Below are positions 48,019 through 58,122 of a stretch of DNA of 64,000 nt, in pieces (position 1 is the first letter of the stretch; each line of letters starts with the position of its first letter). The notes below the pieces were generated by a model. That model had not been told where the DNA came from. It saw nothing but the letters and a program-made list of their open reading frames with translations, and did not search any database. Source of the DNA: Thelonectria olida (taxonomy: Eukaryota; Ascomycota; Sordariomycetes; Hypocreales; Nectriaceae); contig JAGPYM010000002.1 of NCBI GenBank assembly GCA_020736575.1, positions 1,178,001 through 1,242,000 of the forward strand, given 5' to 3'. The position numbers and the translations under genes are program-made.

Positions 48019-50703
48019 ATGATTTCAGGGCGTGGTGGTGCCGGGCGAGGACGGATACGTCCACCTCGCCGTATTGGGCGGGTAAGTGAATCTGAAGCTT
48101 GGATGGAAGATCCAACAAGGGCTCAGCCCCTGCGTCCCTTTGCTGGATGATCCCGCGCACTTGCCAAAGGGGATAGTACTAATTCATCTTGACAACAGCC
48201 AAACGGACCCGGCGAAAGCGCCGACTTCGAAGCATGCTGGGGGTCGCTACAGGAAGCCCTCCGTGACATTCACAACAAGAACTGTAGTCGACTTTCGTTC
48301 GAGGAACTCTACCGAGCGGCTTACAAAATCGTTCTAAAGAAGAAGGGCGCGGAGCTCTACGATAGAGTTAAGAAGTTCGAAGAGGAGTGGTTCCAAGCGC
48401 ACGTCATCCCCAAGATTGAGGTTCTCGTCACAAAGGGCTTGATCAACATTGGCGTCGACCGGAACTCAGCGACCTCGGTCAACGAGCGACGGCAAACTGG
48501 CGAGAAGTTTCTAAAGGGTCTCCGAGATACTTGGGAGGATCACAACATGTCCATGAACATGACGGCCGACATTCTTATGTATCTCGATCGAGGGTTCACT
48601 CAACTCGACTCCCAACGAGCACCGATATTTTCTACAACGATCGCACTTTTCCGAGACCACATCCTCCGCTCTTCCTTGAATGCGAACACCAAAGATATGG
48701 TCATAGATATCCTCATTGCTGTGATTCTCGACCAAATCAACATGGAGCGGGAGGGAGACATTATTGACAGGAACCTGATTCGAAGTTGCAGCAGAATGCT
48801 CACTTGTCTCTACGAGACCGAGGCCGAAAACGAAAATGAGAAGCTGTATTTGACCGTGTTCGAGCCTCGTTTCCTGGACAACAGCAGGGCCTTCTATACC
48901 GGAGAATGCGACCGCCTACTTCGGGAATCGGACGCTGGTACATGGTTACGGCATACTCAGCGACGCCTAACCGAAGAAGTCGATCGATGCGGAACGACGA
49001 TAGAGCCTGAAACGGGTCAGAAAGTCAGCAAAACGATAGAGGAAACACTCATCGTTGCCCACCTTTCGGACTTCCTTGCCATGGAGGGTAGTGGTCTGAA
49101 ATGGATGGTCGATAACGACAAGGTGGACGAGCTTTCCATCCTGTACCAACTTATTTCGAGAGTTGACGAGAAGAAAACGGCGCTGCGGGATATTCTTCAA
49201 AGGCGCGTGGTCGAGCTCGGTCTGGAAATTGAGAAATCCCTGAAGAACACCGACTTTTCAATGGCCCATGGTGAGGGTGAGGAAGCAGGCGAAGGAGACA
49301 GGGCCAAGGCTCTGAACCCAGCGGCCCAGCAGACGGCGGCAGCGGTCAAATGGGTGGATGATGTTTTGCAGCTTAAGGACAAATTTGACAACCTCCTGAC
49401 ACACTGCTTTCAGGATGACCTGATTGTCCAGAGTGCCATCACCAAGAGCTTTTCAGACTTTATCAACTTGTTCAACCGGAGCTCAGAGTATGTGTCCCTC
49501 TTCATCGACGACAATTTGAAGCGGGGCATCAAGGGCAAGACAGAGGCTGAGGTTGATGTGGTGCTCGAAAAGGCGGTTGTCTTGATCCGGTACCTTTTAG
49601 ACAAGGACATGTTTCAGACATACTACCAACGGCACCTTGCAAGAAGACTGCTCCATGGAAAGTCGGAAAGCCACGATGTCGAGAAGCAGATTATTTCTCG
49701 CATGAAACAGGAGATGGGTCAACAGTTCACTAGCAAGTTTGAGGGCATGTTTAGAGATCTCTTCACATCGTCTGAACTCACCACCAACTACCGTGACCAT
49801 AACCGCACGGTTCATGGCGGCGAGAGTACTATCGATCTCAACATCAACGTCCTTACTACGAACTACTGGCCACCAGAGGTTATGGGCCGAACAGCTCAGA
49901 TTGGCGACGGATCGCGGGTTGCTTGCACATACCCGCCTTCGGTCCGCCGTCTTCAGGAGAGCTTCGAGCAATTCTATCTGAAGGACCGCAATGGCCGGAA
50001 GCTGACGTGGATAGGCACTACTGGAAGTGCTGATGTCAAGTGCACATTCCCAGCCATCCCCGGCAAATCCGGAGCGTTGGCTCGAGAGCGGAGATACGAG
50101 ATCAACGTGCCAACTTTCGGAATGGTTATTCTACTTCTGTTCAACGATCTTGAGGAATCAGCAACGTTGTCGTTTGAGGAAATTCAAGAAAAGACAAGCA
50201 TTTCGACTCCAGACCTGATGCGAACCCTGACAGCGATTGCCATTGCTCCCAAGTCTAGGGTCCTGCTCAAGGAGCCTCTCACCAAGTCTATTAAACCTGG
50301 AGACAAGTTCTCATTCAATGCCGCATTCCAGAGCAAGGCGATCAGGATCAAGGCGCCCATCATCAACGCGGTATCTAAGGTTGAGGATTCAACTGAGAGA
50401 AAGAACACGGAAAAGAAGAACAACCAGAACAGGGCTTACATTGTGGATGCAGCCATTGTGAGAATCATGAAGTGAGTCATGACTGCGCCGAACGAAGGAT
50501 CATCTCATATGCTAACTGCTTATAGGTCCCGCCAGAAACTTGCCCACCCCCAACTTGTCAGCGAGGTTATTACTCAGCTTGTAGGCCGCTTCAAGCCTGA
50601 AGTATCTCTGATCAAGAAACGAATCGAAGATCTGATCGCTAGAGAGTACCTCGAGCGGCCTGACGAGGAGGGGTCGCCTTCGCTATACCAGTATGTGGCG
50701 TAA
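48019..50703 (+). CDS. CUL3: Cullin-3, scaffold of CRL3 ubiquitin ligases
   Basis: Scaffold joining BTB-protein substrate receptors to Rbx1-E2. Three exons (48019-48081, 48199-50471, 50526-50703) give 837 residues. An Arg/Gly-rich start (MISGRGGAGRGRIRPPRR) precedes the CUL3-type N-terminal repeat (LSFEELYRAAYKIVLKKKG, about 55-75). The cullin homology region includes YYQRHLARRLLHGKS and LTTNYWPPE, then the winged-helix end with IVRIMKSRQKLAHPQLVSEV. The neddylation lysine is the K of IMK (about 779); its codon is split AA|G by the second intron. The protein ends LYQYVA, as cullins do. The Ala/Glu-rich insert around 275-310 is longer than in animals. Confidence 0.95.
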
Positions 50704-51473
50704 GCCAGGACAATGTTAGCGATATTATGAATGATAATGAGGATGAGGAACAAGAAGAAGAAGAAAAAGTAGAAGAAGAATAAGTTTATTTTTACAAAAC
50801 CCGCGAGGCGTTTGGGGGGCAAAATCACCACTCTGATTTATCAAGGCATTTGCAGCTTTCCGGCCCGGGAGCGCAATCTTGGACATGGGGCATGAGGTAC
50901 ATGGGAGCACAGGAGTGTATGCCTTCCCTTGCTTGGGGGGCTTTGTATCTATGCAGCCATCATGTGGTTCATACGACGATAGTCTTAGGCACAAACTGAT
51001 TTTGGTTGTAAATTCAGCTAGATGGGGAGTTGCGAGTTTTCAGTGACAACACCATGTGTTTCTTTTATTAAAGAAGAGACTGAAATTGAGGACTTCCACG
51101 GTTACTTTAAACACTATTGATAGGAATCTCAGGTCGCACCAATTTTCCTTTACCCTTAAGCATGTCATGAGGTTAAGGTTGGTGTCATGACTTCTAAAGA
51201 CATACAAATTCGCAATCACGTGACTCGCTTTTGCTGGGCGGCGGAGGTCCAACGGGGAGCAGCCTTGGACGACGAGCTTGCATCACCATTCTGTCGACAG
51301 GCACGAGACAAAGTCGCAGGATTTCAAGACAACGCTCTCAGTTATTTATTCACCACCCGTTTTTGGCACTTCTGAACACTCTCTGAGCCGCCTAAAGCTC
51401 CACGGAGACGTTTGAATTTCCCCCTCGACAAAGACCACCTCCACCTCTTCTCACAGAAAGACCGGCCATCACC
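50704..51473. other. Intergenic CUL3 to LSm2
   Basis: No gene. A GAA-rich tract (AAGAAGAAGAAGAAAAAG, about 50750-50785) follows the CUL3 stop. Confidence 0.55.
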
Positions 51474-52019
51474 ATGCTCTTCTTCAGGTACGTGGGCCGC
51501 GGGGAAAGCGAGCCATTTCGTCTGTTCTCGTCCGCAATGTAAGGATGGATTCAGCTCACACACGGCTCGCAGCTTTTTCAAGACGCTCATCGACCACGAG
51601 GTCACGGTCGAGCTCAAGAACGACATCCAGCTCAAGGGCACCCTGAAGAGCGTCGACCAGTACCTCAACATCAAGCTCGACGACATCCAAGTCGTCGAAG
51701 AGCTCAAGTATCCTCATCTTGTATGTTTTTTCTTTCTTCTTTTTCTTTCTTTCTTTTTTTTTTTTTTTGCTATCTCGGCATAGGTATTGCGCAACGCCCA
51801 AAACTAACCTTTTTGCAGAGCTCCGTCAAGAACGTCTTCATCCGAGGGTCTGTGGTGAGATACGTGCACTTGCCCGCTGCGTCAGTGGATACGCAGCTTT
51901 TGGAGGATGCAACCCGGAGAGGTAAGTTCCAGACCCTTTTCAAAGATTTTCCTCATCCAGCAGAGGGGGCTGATACGTGCGATGCAGAGGCGGCAGCTCA
52001 GCAGGCCAAGGCCAAGTGA
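51474..52019 (+). CDS. LSM2: U6 snRNA-associated Sm-like protein LSm2
   Basis: Subunit of the LSm2-8 ring (U6 snRNP) and the LSm1-7 ring (mRNA decay). Four exons (51474-51487, 51573-51720, 51819-51921, 51988-52019) give 98 residues. Exon 1 is 14 nt (MLFF plus two bases of Ser). Sm1 is SFFKTLIDHEVTVELKND then IQLKGTLKSVDQYLNIKLDD; Sm2 is VKNVFIRGSVVRYVHLP. It ends AAAQQAKAK. The second intron holds a long T/C tract. It converges on Pso2. Confidence 0.96.
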
Positions 52020-52405
52020 GTGGTTGGTGGCCTTGCTGGAGATTTTGCAACGGAGCGGGGGACGAGAGCTTTTGCTCAAAGCGTGAAAGACATCCCTGGC
52101 GTTCCTTTTTTTTTTTTTTGGGAAGGAAATGGCTAATGCATGAATAAAATGGGAAGACAGGGGGGGATTGGGGAAGGGCTCATGTGGCGTTGGCTCCTGA
52201 TATGGATAATGAAATGCTATTCTTTTTCCCATTCTGCGTAGCTGTACGAAGGAAGTGCTCATGTCAAGAAGCCGGCGTTGCTTGCATAGATGCAAAAAAC
52301 AAAGGAACAAAAGGTATCATCGAGTCATCATCCATTTATTACCCAGAGGCCATCCATCTATCCATTGCTTCTAATATTACAAGACATCCGGTGTATGCCA
52401 ACCCG
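52020..52405. other. Convergent 3' region LSm2 / Pso2
   Basis: 386 bases between two convergent stops; a T run at about 52106-52120 and G run at 52160. Nothing coding seen. Confidence 0.6.
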
Positions 52406-55036
52406 TCACCACCAAGCGCCTCCTCCTTTGCCAGACTTCCCCTCCCAAAGGAGAGCTTGACTCTTCTGATCATCCTCGTCCTGACCTTCAATCAAGGGCG
52501 TCACCAAGCCCCCTCTTCTCCTCTCCGACAACCATCGATCAGTCCACCCCTTCATCCGTTTCCTGGACTGGTCGCTGCCCACATTCACCGTCGGCACAAT
52601 CTTTTCTATCCGCAGGCTCATGACGAACATGGCGAGTTCCCGAAAGCTACTGTGTTCCGAGTACGGCACCCCAAAGCACATGGCTTCCTTGGTGCTGCCC
52701 CTCTGCGCCACGAAGTCTCTGTACCCGAACCGCGTCCGCCAGCCTTTGCCATGGAGGATCTGTTCCGTCTGCACGCTGCCAGGAGACGTGTTAGCCCCCA
52801 CAGTTCTCCCATTCGCAGGCCGAAAGTTCCAACCACTGGGTCGAAACCCTACAATACGACTGAAGTGAGGTTTGTAGCCGTTGAGATAATCCTGAAGCGT
52901 CTCGGCGCGAATCTCCATGAGCATCTGCATGTGGACCTGCGCCTCAACAGGATTGGAAGTCAGAAGCCCACTGAGCTCTGCATCGCCCAGTTGCTTGCAA
53001 ATCTTGATCTTTCCTGGCGATGCAAATATTTTAGAGCCGAGAGCCTTCGCAATCGCCACACAAATGCGCTCCTTGCCAATTGAATAGGTGCCACATATGA
53101 CCAGCAAACGCTGTTGAGGTCCTTTCTTTGCCTCAGCCGGCGTGTCCTCTTTCCCGCCGGTGCTTTTGAAGAACTTGCTCACGGTTGGTGTCCCCGAAGT
53201 ATTTGCTGCTTTATCCCAAACATCATCTTTACAGTTAGGGTCCGGAGACATTGACCCGATCAGGTCGGCACAGGCTTTGATGACATCATTTTGAGGCGGG
53301 AAAGAGTATCGTGGGTTGAGATATGTCGTGTCAAGGTAACAGATGTCAATCTTCTGCTGCTTCATTTTCCCAGAGATGGAGTCAATCGTGTTAGGTTTGA
53401 GCAGCGGGTGGGAGACGTGAGCAGGACATGCTCGAAAGTCTCCGCAATGGAGGATACGCTGTACGCGGCCGTTCGGACCTTTCCCCATGGTCTTTTGGAA
53501 GAGAAAGAGCGAGCTGCCAGGACAATGGTTTGCTGGTATCATGGTGACCGTAGCTCCGTCGGTCCCGGGGATGTCGTAGGATTTCTCAAATTCCAGCTCA
53601 ACAACCCATTTCGCAGCGGTTCGGAGCTGTTGTTTGACCAGACTGCCAGTGACCTTGCTGCAGTATATTGGACCGTGCCTCCAGTTTGCCGTCAGACCAA
53701 TGTAATGGTCGCTATGAAAATGGCTCAAGAAGTAAGCCTTGCACCCCTCTACTGCGCCATAGCGAAATGCATCCACGCAGATGGAGAAGCCTGGCATGAT
53801 CTTGTAGAACGGACAAGTCCTCTCGTACGCTGGCCGACCCCGGGACTTATTCTCAGCAGCAGCGGCCGAGGCCCAGGCTGAATCTTCGACATTGTTGGAC
53901 ATGAGTTTTGAGAATGCTGATTTGGGGGCACTCCCAGGGGCAGTTAGGTCGAAAGGATTGGCTTGCCCGGGCCTCGGGACAGCGGCTCGGGCGAATCGTT
54001 TGCAGACTTCGCCTGTTTCAACTCCTAATGGCTCTTCTCGCTTCTTTGGCGGACTATGCTCCTTCTCCTTCTCCTTCTGGGGTAATGGGATTGGGTTACC
54101 GTCTAGGCATGAGTTGACATGGCGGGTAGCCTCGTCAGCCGAAATACCGACTAAACTGCCACTGCATATTGGACAGCTCTCTATCGCCCCTTCGTCAATG
54201 GGATCATCGGCGAAATCTTCACTCGAAGCTCCCCCGGCTTCTTCAGCTTCCAGTCGGGCCTGCTCACGCATGAAGAGCATCTCCCGCATCTCCTCACCCT
54301 CAAAATCGCCTGTATCAAGTCCGGACACATCGTCGAAGTCGCCGAGGTTATCGAACTGTTCATCGATCGAATCTTCCTGCTTCAACACAATTGGGTCGCA
54401 ATCTTCGTCCTTCTCGTCCTTAGTAAAATCGTCTAGTTGAATCTCTTTTTCGGGGGTAGGTTCCGCACATTGGGGCGTCTTTTTAGGAAGTGACGCGTTG
54501 GAGTTCACCGGGTCATCAGGCTCGTCCTCGCTATCGGAATCTAGGACGAAACCCGTCTTGATGCGCGGCTTGGAAGCCTTGTGTTTTGGACCGTCTTCAT
54601 CCTTGACTGGAGAAGAGGGTTGTGTGACCTTGGGAGGGGAATCTTGCGTCGCAGGCGAGTCTCCCTTTCCAGGTAACTCGATATTTGGAACCACGTCAGG
54701 CTCCCGGCTCAACTTCCTTTTCTTCACGGGCGTTTCGACTTCGTTGTATCGTTCGGCGTCGTCGGCATCGTAGAGGTCTTCTTGTTGACTATTTGAAGCG
54801 ATTTCTGGTGCGACGCCGAGGAATAGGGAACCCTCCTTGTTCTCGACCTTTTTGAAGAAACTTAAAATGCTTGCATTCGGCTTGGCAGGCTTCTTTGCGG
54901 AATCTGCCCCAGGTTCGGCCTTTTTGTAGAAGTTCAGAATGCTCCCATTTGGCTTGGTAGATTTCTTTGCGGAGTTACCCCCCGATGTAGGTTTCCTAGG
55001 GGTGTGGGATCGGTTGGATTTCGTTGACGCAACCAT
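52406..55036 (-). CDS. PSO2: DNA crosslink repair nuclease Pso2/Snm1
   Basis: Metallo-beta-lactamase/beta-CASP 5' exonuclease of interstrand crosslink repair. One exon, 876 residues. N-terminus: a tandem duplication of about 24 residues, each copy ending in a PIP-box-like motif with Asn in place of Gln (NGSILNFYKK at 30-39, NASILSFFKK at 54-63). An acidic disordered stretch follows to about 285. A UBZ4 ubiquitin-binding zinc finger has C288, C291, H306 and C310. The catalytic domain has FLSHFHSDHYIGL (H439, H441, D443, H444), IPANHCPGSSLFLF and a CGDFRA metal loop. The beta-CASP/DRMBL end has GVPYSEHSSFRELAMFV. Full length by family standards. Divergent from the DUF7053 gene. Confidence 0.96.
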   Translation of the reverse strand: MVASTKSNRSHTPRKPTSGGNSAKKSTKPNGSILNFYKKAEPGADSAKKPAKPNASILSFFKKVENKEGSLFLGVAPEIASNSQQEDLYDADDAERYNEVETPVKKRKLSREPDVVPNIELPGKGDSPATQDSPPKVTQPSSPVKDEDGPKHKASKPRIKTGFVLDSDSEDEPDDPVNSNASLPKKTPQCAEPTPEKEIQLDDFTKDEKDEDCDPIVLKQEDSIDEQFDNLGDFDDVSGLDTGDFEGEEMREMLFMREQARLEAEEAGGASSEDFADDPIDEGAIESCPICSGSLVGISADEATRHVNSCLDGNPIPLPQKEKEKEHSPPKKREEPLGVETGEVCKRFARAAVPRPGQANPFDLTAPGSAPKSAFSKLMSNNVEDSAWASAAAAENKSRGRPAYERTCPFYKIMPGFSICVDAFRYGAVEGCKAYFLSHFHSDHYIGLTANWRHGPIYCSKVTGSLVKQQLRTAAKWVVELEFEKSYDIPGTDGATVTMIPANHCPGSSLFLFQKTMGKGPNGRVQRILHCGDFRACPAHVSHPLLKPNTIDSISGKMKQQKIDICYLDTTYLNPRYSFPPQNDVIKACADLIGSMSPDPNCKDDVWDKAANTSGTPTVSKFFKSTGGKEDTPAEAKKGPQQRLLVICGTYSIGKERICVAIAKALGSKIFASPGKIKICKQLGDAELSGLLTSNPVEAQVHMQMLMEIRAETLQDYLNGYKPHFSRIVGFRPSGWNFRPANGRTVGANTSPGSVQTEQILHGKGWRTRFGYRDFVAQRGSTKEAMCFGVPYSEHSSFRELAMFVMSLRIEKIVPTVNVGSDQSRKRMKGWTDRWLSERRRGGLVTPLIEGQDEDDQKSQALLWEGKSGKGGGAWW

Positions 55037-55781
55037 TTTTTGAGGATGTGGGGTCTGGACTCTGGCCTTGAGGCCTCAAACTATTCGATAGAGTGGGTAT
55101 TTAGTTCTATAGCACGGGAAAGGTCGGATCGAAAGGGACTAGAATTCGTACGGCGAGATGGAAAAGTTGGTTCAATTAGGTGCGATGGAGTGAAGCTCTC
55201 AACGCGAGGGGCGCGAAGGGAGGAAAGCGGGTATCGCGAAATCACATGACGAGGGATAGTGGCTTGAGTGCATCTCGTCATGGCATTCGCGAATTTTAAT
55301 GCACTGCATATTATCTTTCATTCTGATTCTGGCTTCAATGTATACGGATTGTCCATTTTCGTATAAATATTTGGTCGTTATTCCGTGCAGTGGCTGATAC
55401 ACGGCAGTTGATTAAAGCATGCCGCACTCAGCCATGGAAGGTGAGGCGTCGACGAAGGAAGCACGATAAGATGACAAGGCCTATTTTCTTGGGTATAAGC
55501 CTCGATTGCTCTATAATTTCAGAGTACTTCCTCCTTTTACATCACAGTCGTCCCATACCGGTCTGGACTCGTTACGTAGCACATGTGAATGCCCCCTAAC
55601 CTACGAAAGTACACTCTAGTAAGAACCATGAGACGCCACTGAGACTTGGGTGCAAACTTACCCCTTGCAACCACCTACCTCTGCCTCACTGATCTTACCG
55701 CCCAATTGATGAGCCACCAACCTCGAAATACCAAGCTACAACAAAATTACAGTACGACAGACCAGACCAGACCAGACCACA
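55037..55781. promoter_or_regulatory. Divergent promoter region Pso2 / DUF7053
   Basis: 745 bases, no gene seen. (CCAGA) repeats at about 55761-55778 directly precede the DUF7053 start codon. Confidence 0.5.
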
Positions 55782-56346
55782 ATGACTTGTACGTATTCTC
55801 CAATTCAACGGACCCTGACCCTGACTGCGTCCATCAGCCATGCTCCGCACCTGGGCCGAGCTCCAGCACGTCACGCCCATCCCCGCTGGCGTACCGGCGT
55901 CCAAGGCCGTCCAGATGCTTCACGATCACGAGTTCTTTCTTCACTGTGATCCGCACATGGTCAATTTCACAAAACTCGTCGACCCCAAGGAGGCCTCGGC
56001 ACCACCGCCTGAGGACAGGGAAGTCCACCCCATCTCACCGCCCGTCGTCTTCTCCGTAACGGACAGAGTGCACACCCTGCCCGCCGGGCTCTGGGACTCG
56101 GATGTTGTCAGCACCTATGAGTTCTTCGACTTGGAGGATGGCCTGTTTGTCAGGCTGCAGAGCCCCTTGAGTGTCGTCATGGAGACGGTGTGGTACGTGA
56201 GGGAGAGCGAAGATGGCTCTCTTTGGTTGGTCGAGGACGTCATCATCAAATGCTCAAGACTCTTGATCGGAGTCGTGAAAGGCACTTGCGAGTCTGGGTG
56301 GAAGGATATCCACAAGAAGATGGTCGAGAAGATCAAGGAGCTGTAG
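55782..56346 (+). CDS. DUF7053 family protein, function unknown
   Basis: Fungal protein with the pattern of DUF7053, a START/SRPBCC-like lipid-binding fold by inference. Exon 1 is only 7 nt (55782-55788: ATG, ACT and one base); after a 49-nt intron, exon 2 (55838-56346) continues, giving MTSMLRTWAELQHVTPIP and 171 residues in all. Family features: the VTPIPAGVPASKAVQMLHDH start, a PPVVFSVTDRVHTLPAGLW block and TVWYVRESEDGSLWLVEDV. If translation began at the ATG in exon 2 only the first three residues would be lost. It converges on the receptor gene. Confidence 0.85.
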
Positions 56347-56358
56347 ACAGGACAAGAC

Positions 56359-56390
56359 TAGATAAGACAAGATAAGACAAGACAAGGCAG
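56359..56390. repeat. GATAAGACAA direct repeats
   Basis: Two and a half copies of a 10-base unit GATAAGACAA just after the DUF7053 stop, in the convergent spacer. The AGATAAG cores match GATA-factor sites, but the location is 3' of both genes. Confidence 0.7.
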
Positions 56391-56633
56391 CAACGATAGA
56401 CACCAGGCAGGGAGGGAACTTTGAGATAGACAGATGGGATCCTAATAGATTAAGATTATTCATACATATACGCTAGGGCTATACTCGTCGAGCGCAGCTC
56501 TTTGGGGTGTCTATCAATGACATTTCGTAACCGCGCAGCAGCTAACACTGGTCATAACCCATAATACCTGATATTTACTAAGATATATATAACATAAGGA
56601 ACAAAGGATGGAACGCAAACATGGCATCGTTGT

Positions 56634-58122
56634 CTAGATACCCCTCATGGTAGACTTCTCCCAGCTGTTGATCGAAGGCGTCTCACTTCTGGCAGGGTCG
56701 GGGAATCTCGGGTCTCGGTCTTTGCCCGCGTCGGTTTCCACTGCGACAGAGGTGACGACGTCCATTTGGATCGCCATCTCGGCCTGAGCTCCGCTCCTCA
56801 GAGACTCCTGACTGACCGTTCGAGTGCTACGCAAGTGCGTCGCCCTCGCATCGCCGCCGAGAACCCACCACCCGCCGACGCCGGTACCCTTGGGTCGCTG
56901 CGTACCGCCCTGAATCCAAATCGAGTTGCCGAACTGGCCTGCAGGTGTACGCATGAAGGCAAAGGTTTCGAGGCCGGTGTCTTCGACGTCGACGTCGTCC
57001 GTGGCAGAGAAGACGATGGCGTGGCGAGTCGTGCCGAACAGGAGGCAGTCGAAAGAACCGTTGCTCGCGATGAGGGTCCCCGCGAAGCAGTAGTACCCCA
57101 GAGGGACATGGGCGCCGGCCATGGTTGCGATACGACCGAGAGCAAGAGGAAGCGTACACATGACGTAGATGAGGGGGTAAATCAAGAAGGCCGGATTGTG
57201 GTTCAGCTGGACCTTGGGTCCGTTCTTCGCCTGCTCGTGTGCCTTTGACTTTCCTTGTCGACGCAACGAGAGATATATGGCAATGTACAGCGTGGAAGTG
57301 GTAACTAGAGAGAGAAAGATGAACAGATAATGGGTAAGGAGTCGAAGGTTCTCATAGGCGTCATTAATCCAGCACTGCACAAGTTGTTAGCGAGCAACAC
57401 TGAGGCGTGTAAGCCGAACATTGACCTACCCAGGGACCGGCTCGAACAAAGTATCCCCCGAACTTTTCTCCATTGCCGGTGGCCAGCAACGGAATCACAG
57501 AAAGGCAGTAAACGAAGATCCAGATAAAAACAATGACTGCGTAAAGCACCTTTTGGGATGGACGGTATCCCTTGATGACGGAGAGATAAGTGTGAATAGC
57601 GATGGATGTGATGAAGAGACTAGATGCCAAGTCTCCGTTGGAATCGAAAAAGCCCTGGACAAAGCACGTCGGGGCATTGATGAAGATGCCTCCCTTGTGA
57701 ATCCACGAGACGCTGAGAAGGAAAGCGGTTCCCTGGTGCATGTCGGCAATGATGAGGTTGAAGATAAGGATGAGGAACTGGTTCGGCGGGCTGTGCCTTG
57801 CCCGCTCTATGCGCTGGACGCTGCGGGCGTGGGCGGCCTTGCCTGCTTCGCGTCGAGCTCTGAAAGGTCCATCATCGAATGTGAAGTCGGTGACGGGTTC
57901 AGGATCGGGGATATTTCTTGAGATGCTGTTGGCGCGAGCCTTCTTGCGCAAGTGCCAGTTCACCAGCTTGATGGTCAAGTATACAAAGAGAGAGGATGTG
58001 AGGAAGAAGGAGAGCAGAGCAAAGATGGAAATGGCGATCAATCCGCCGCGAAGGCTCGCAGGGAGGGGAGAGATGTTGCCGTTCTCGGGATGGGTTTGGA
58101 GATATTCATTTGCGGACGCCAT
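56634..58122 (-). CDS. Seven-transmembrane receptor, Git3/cAMP-receptor-like
   Basis: Probable G-protein-coupled receptor of the plasma membrane. Two exons (58122-57430, 57374-56634; 55-nt intron) give 477 residues. A short N-terminus with an N-glycosylation sequon (N16-I-S) is followed by TM1 at about 25-53, an extended basic first cytosolic loop (about 55-110), TM2 around FLILIFNLIIADMHQGTAF, and TM3-TM4 around SLFITSIAIHTYLSVIKGY and VLYAVIVFIWIFVYCLSVIP. TM5 is YLFIFLSLVTTSTLYIAIYL. TM6 (PAFLIYPLIYVMCTLPLALG) and TM7 (YYCFAGTLIASNGSFDCLLF) follow, then a long cytosolic tail with many Ser/Thr. Ligand unknown; the exact fungal GPCR class is unsure. Confidence 0.85.
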
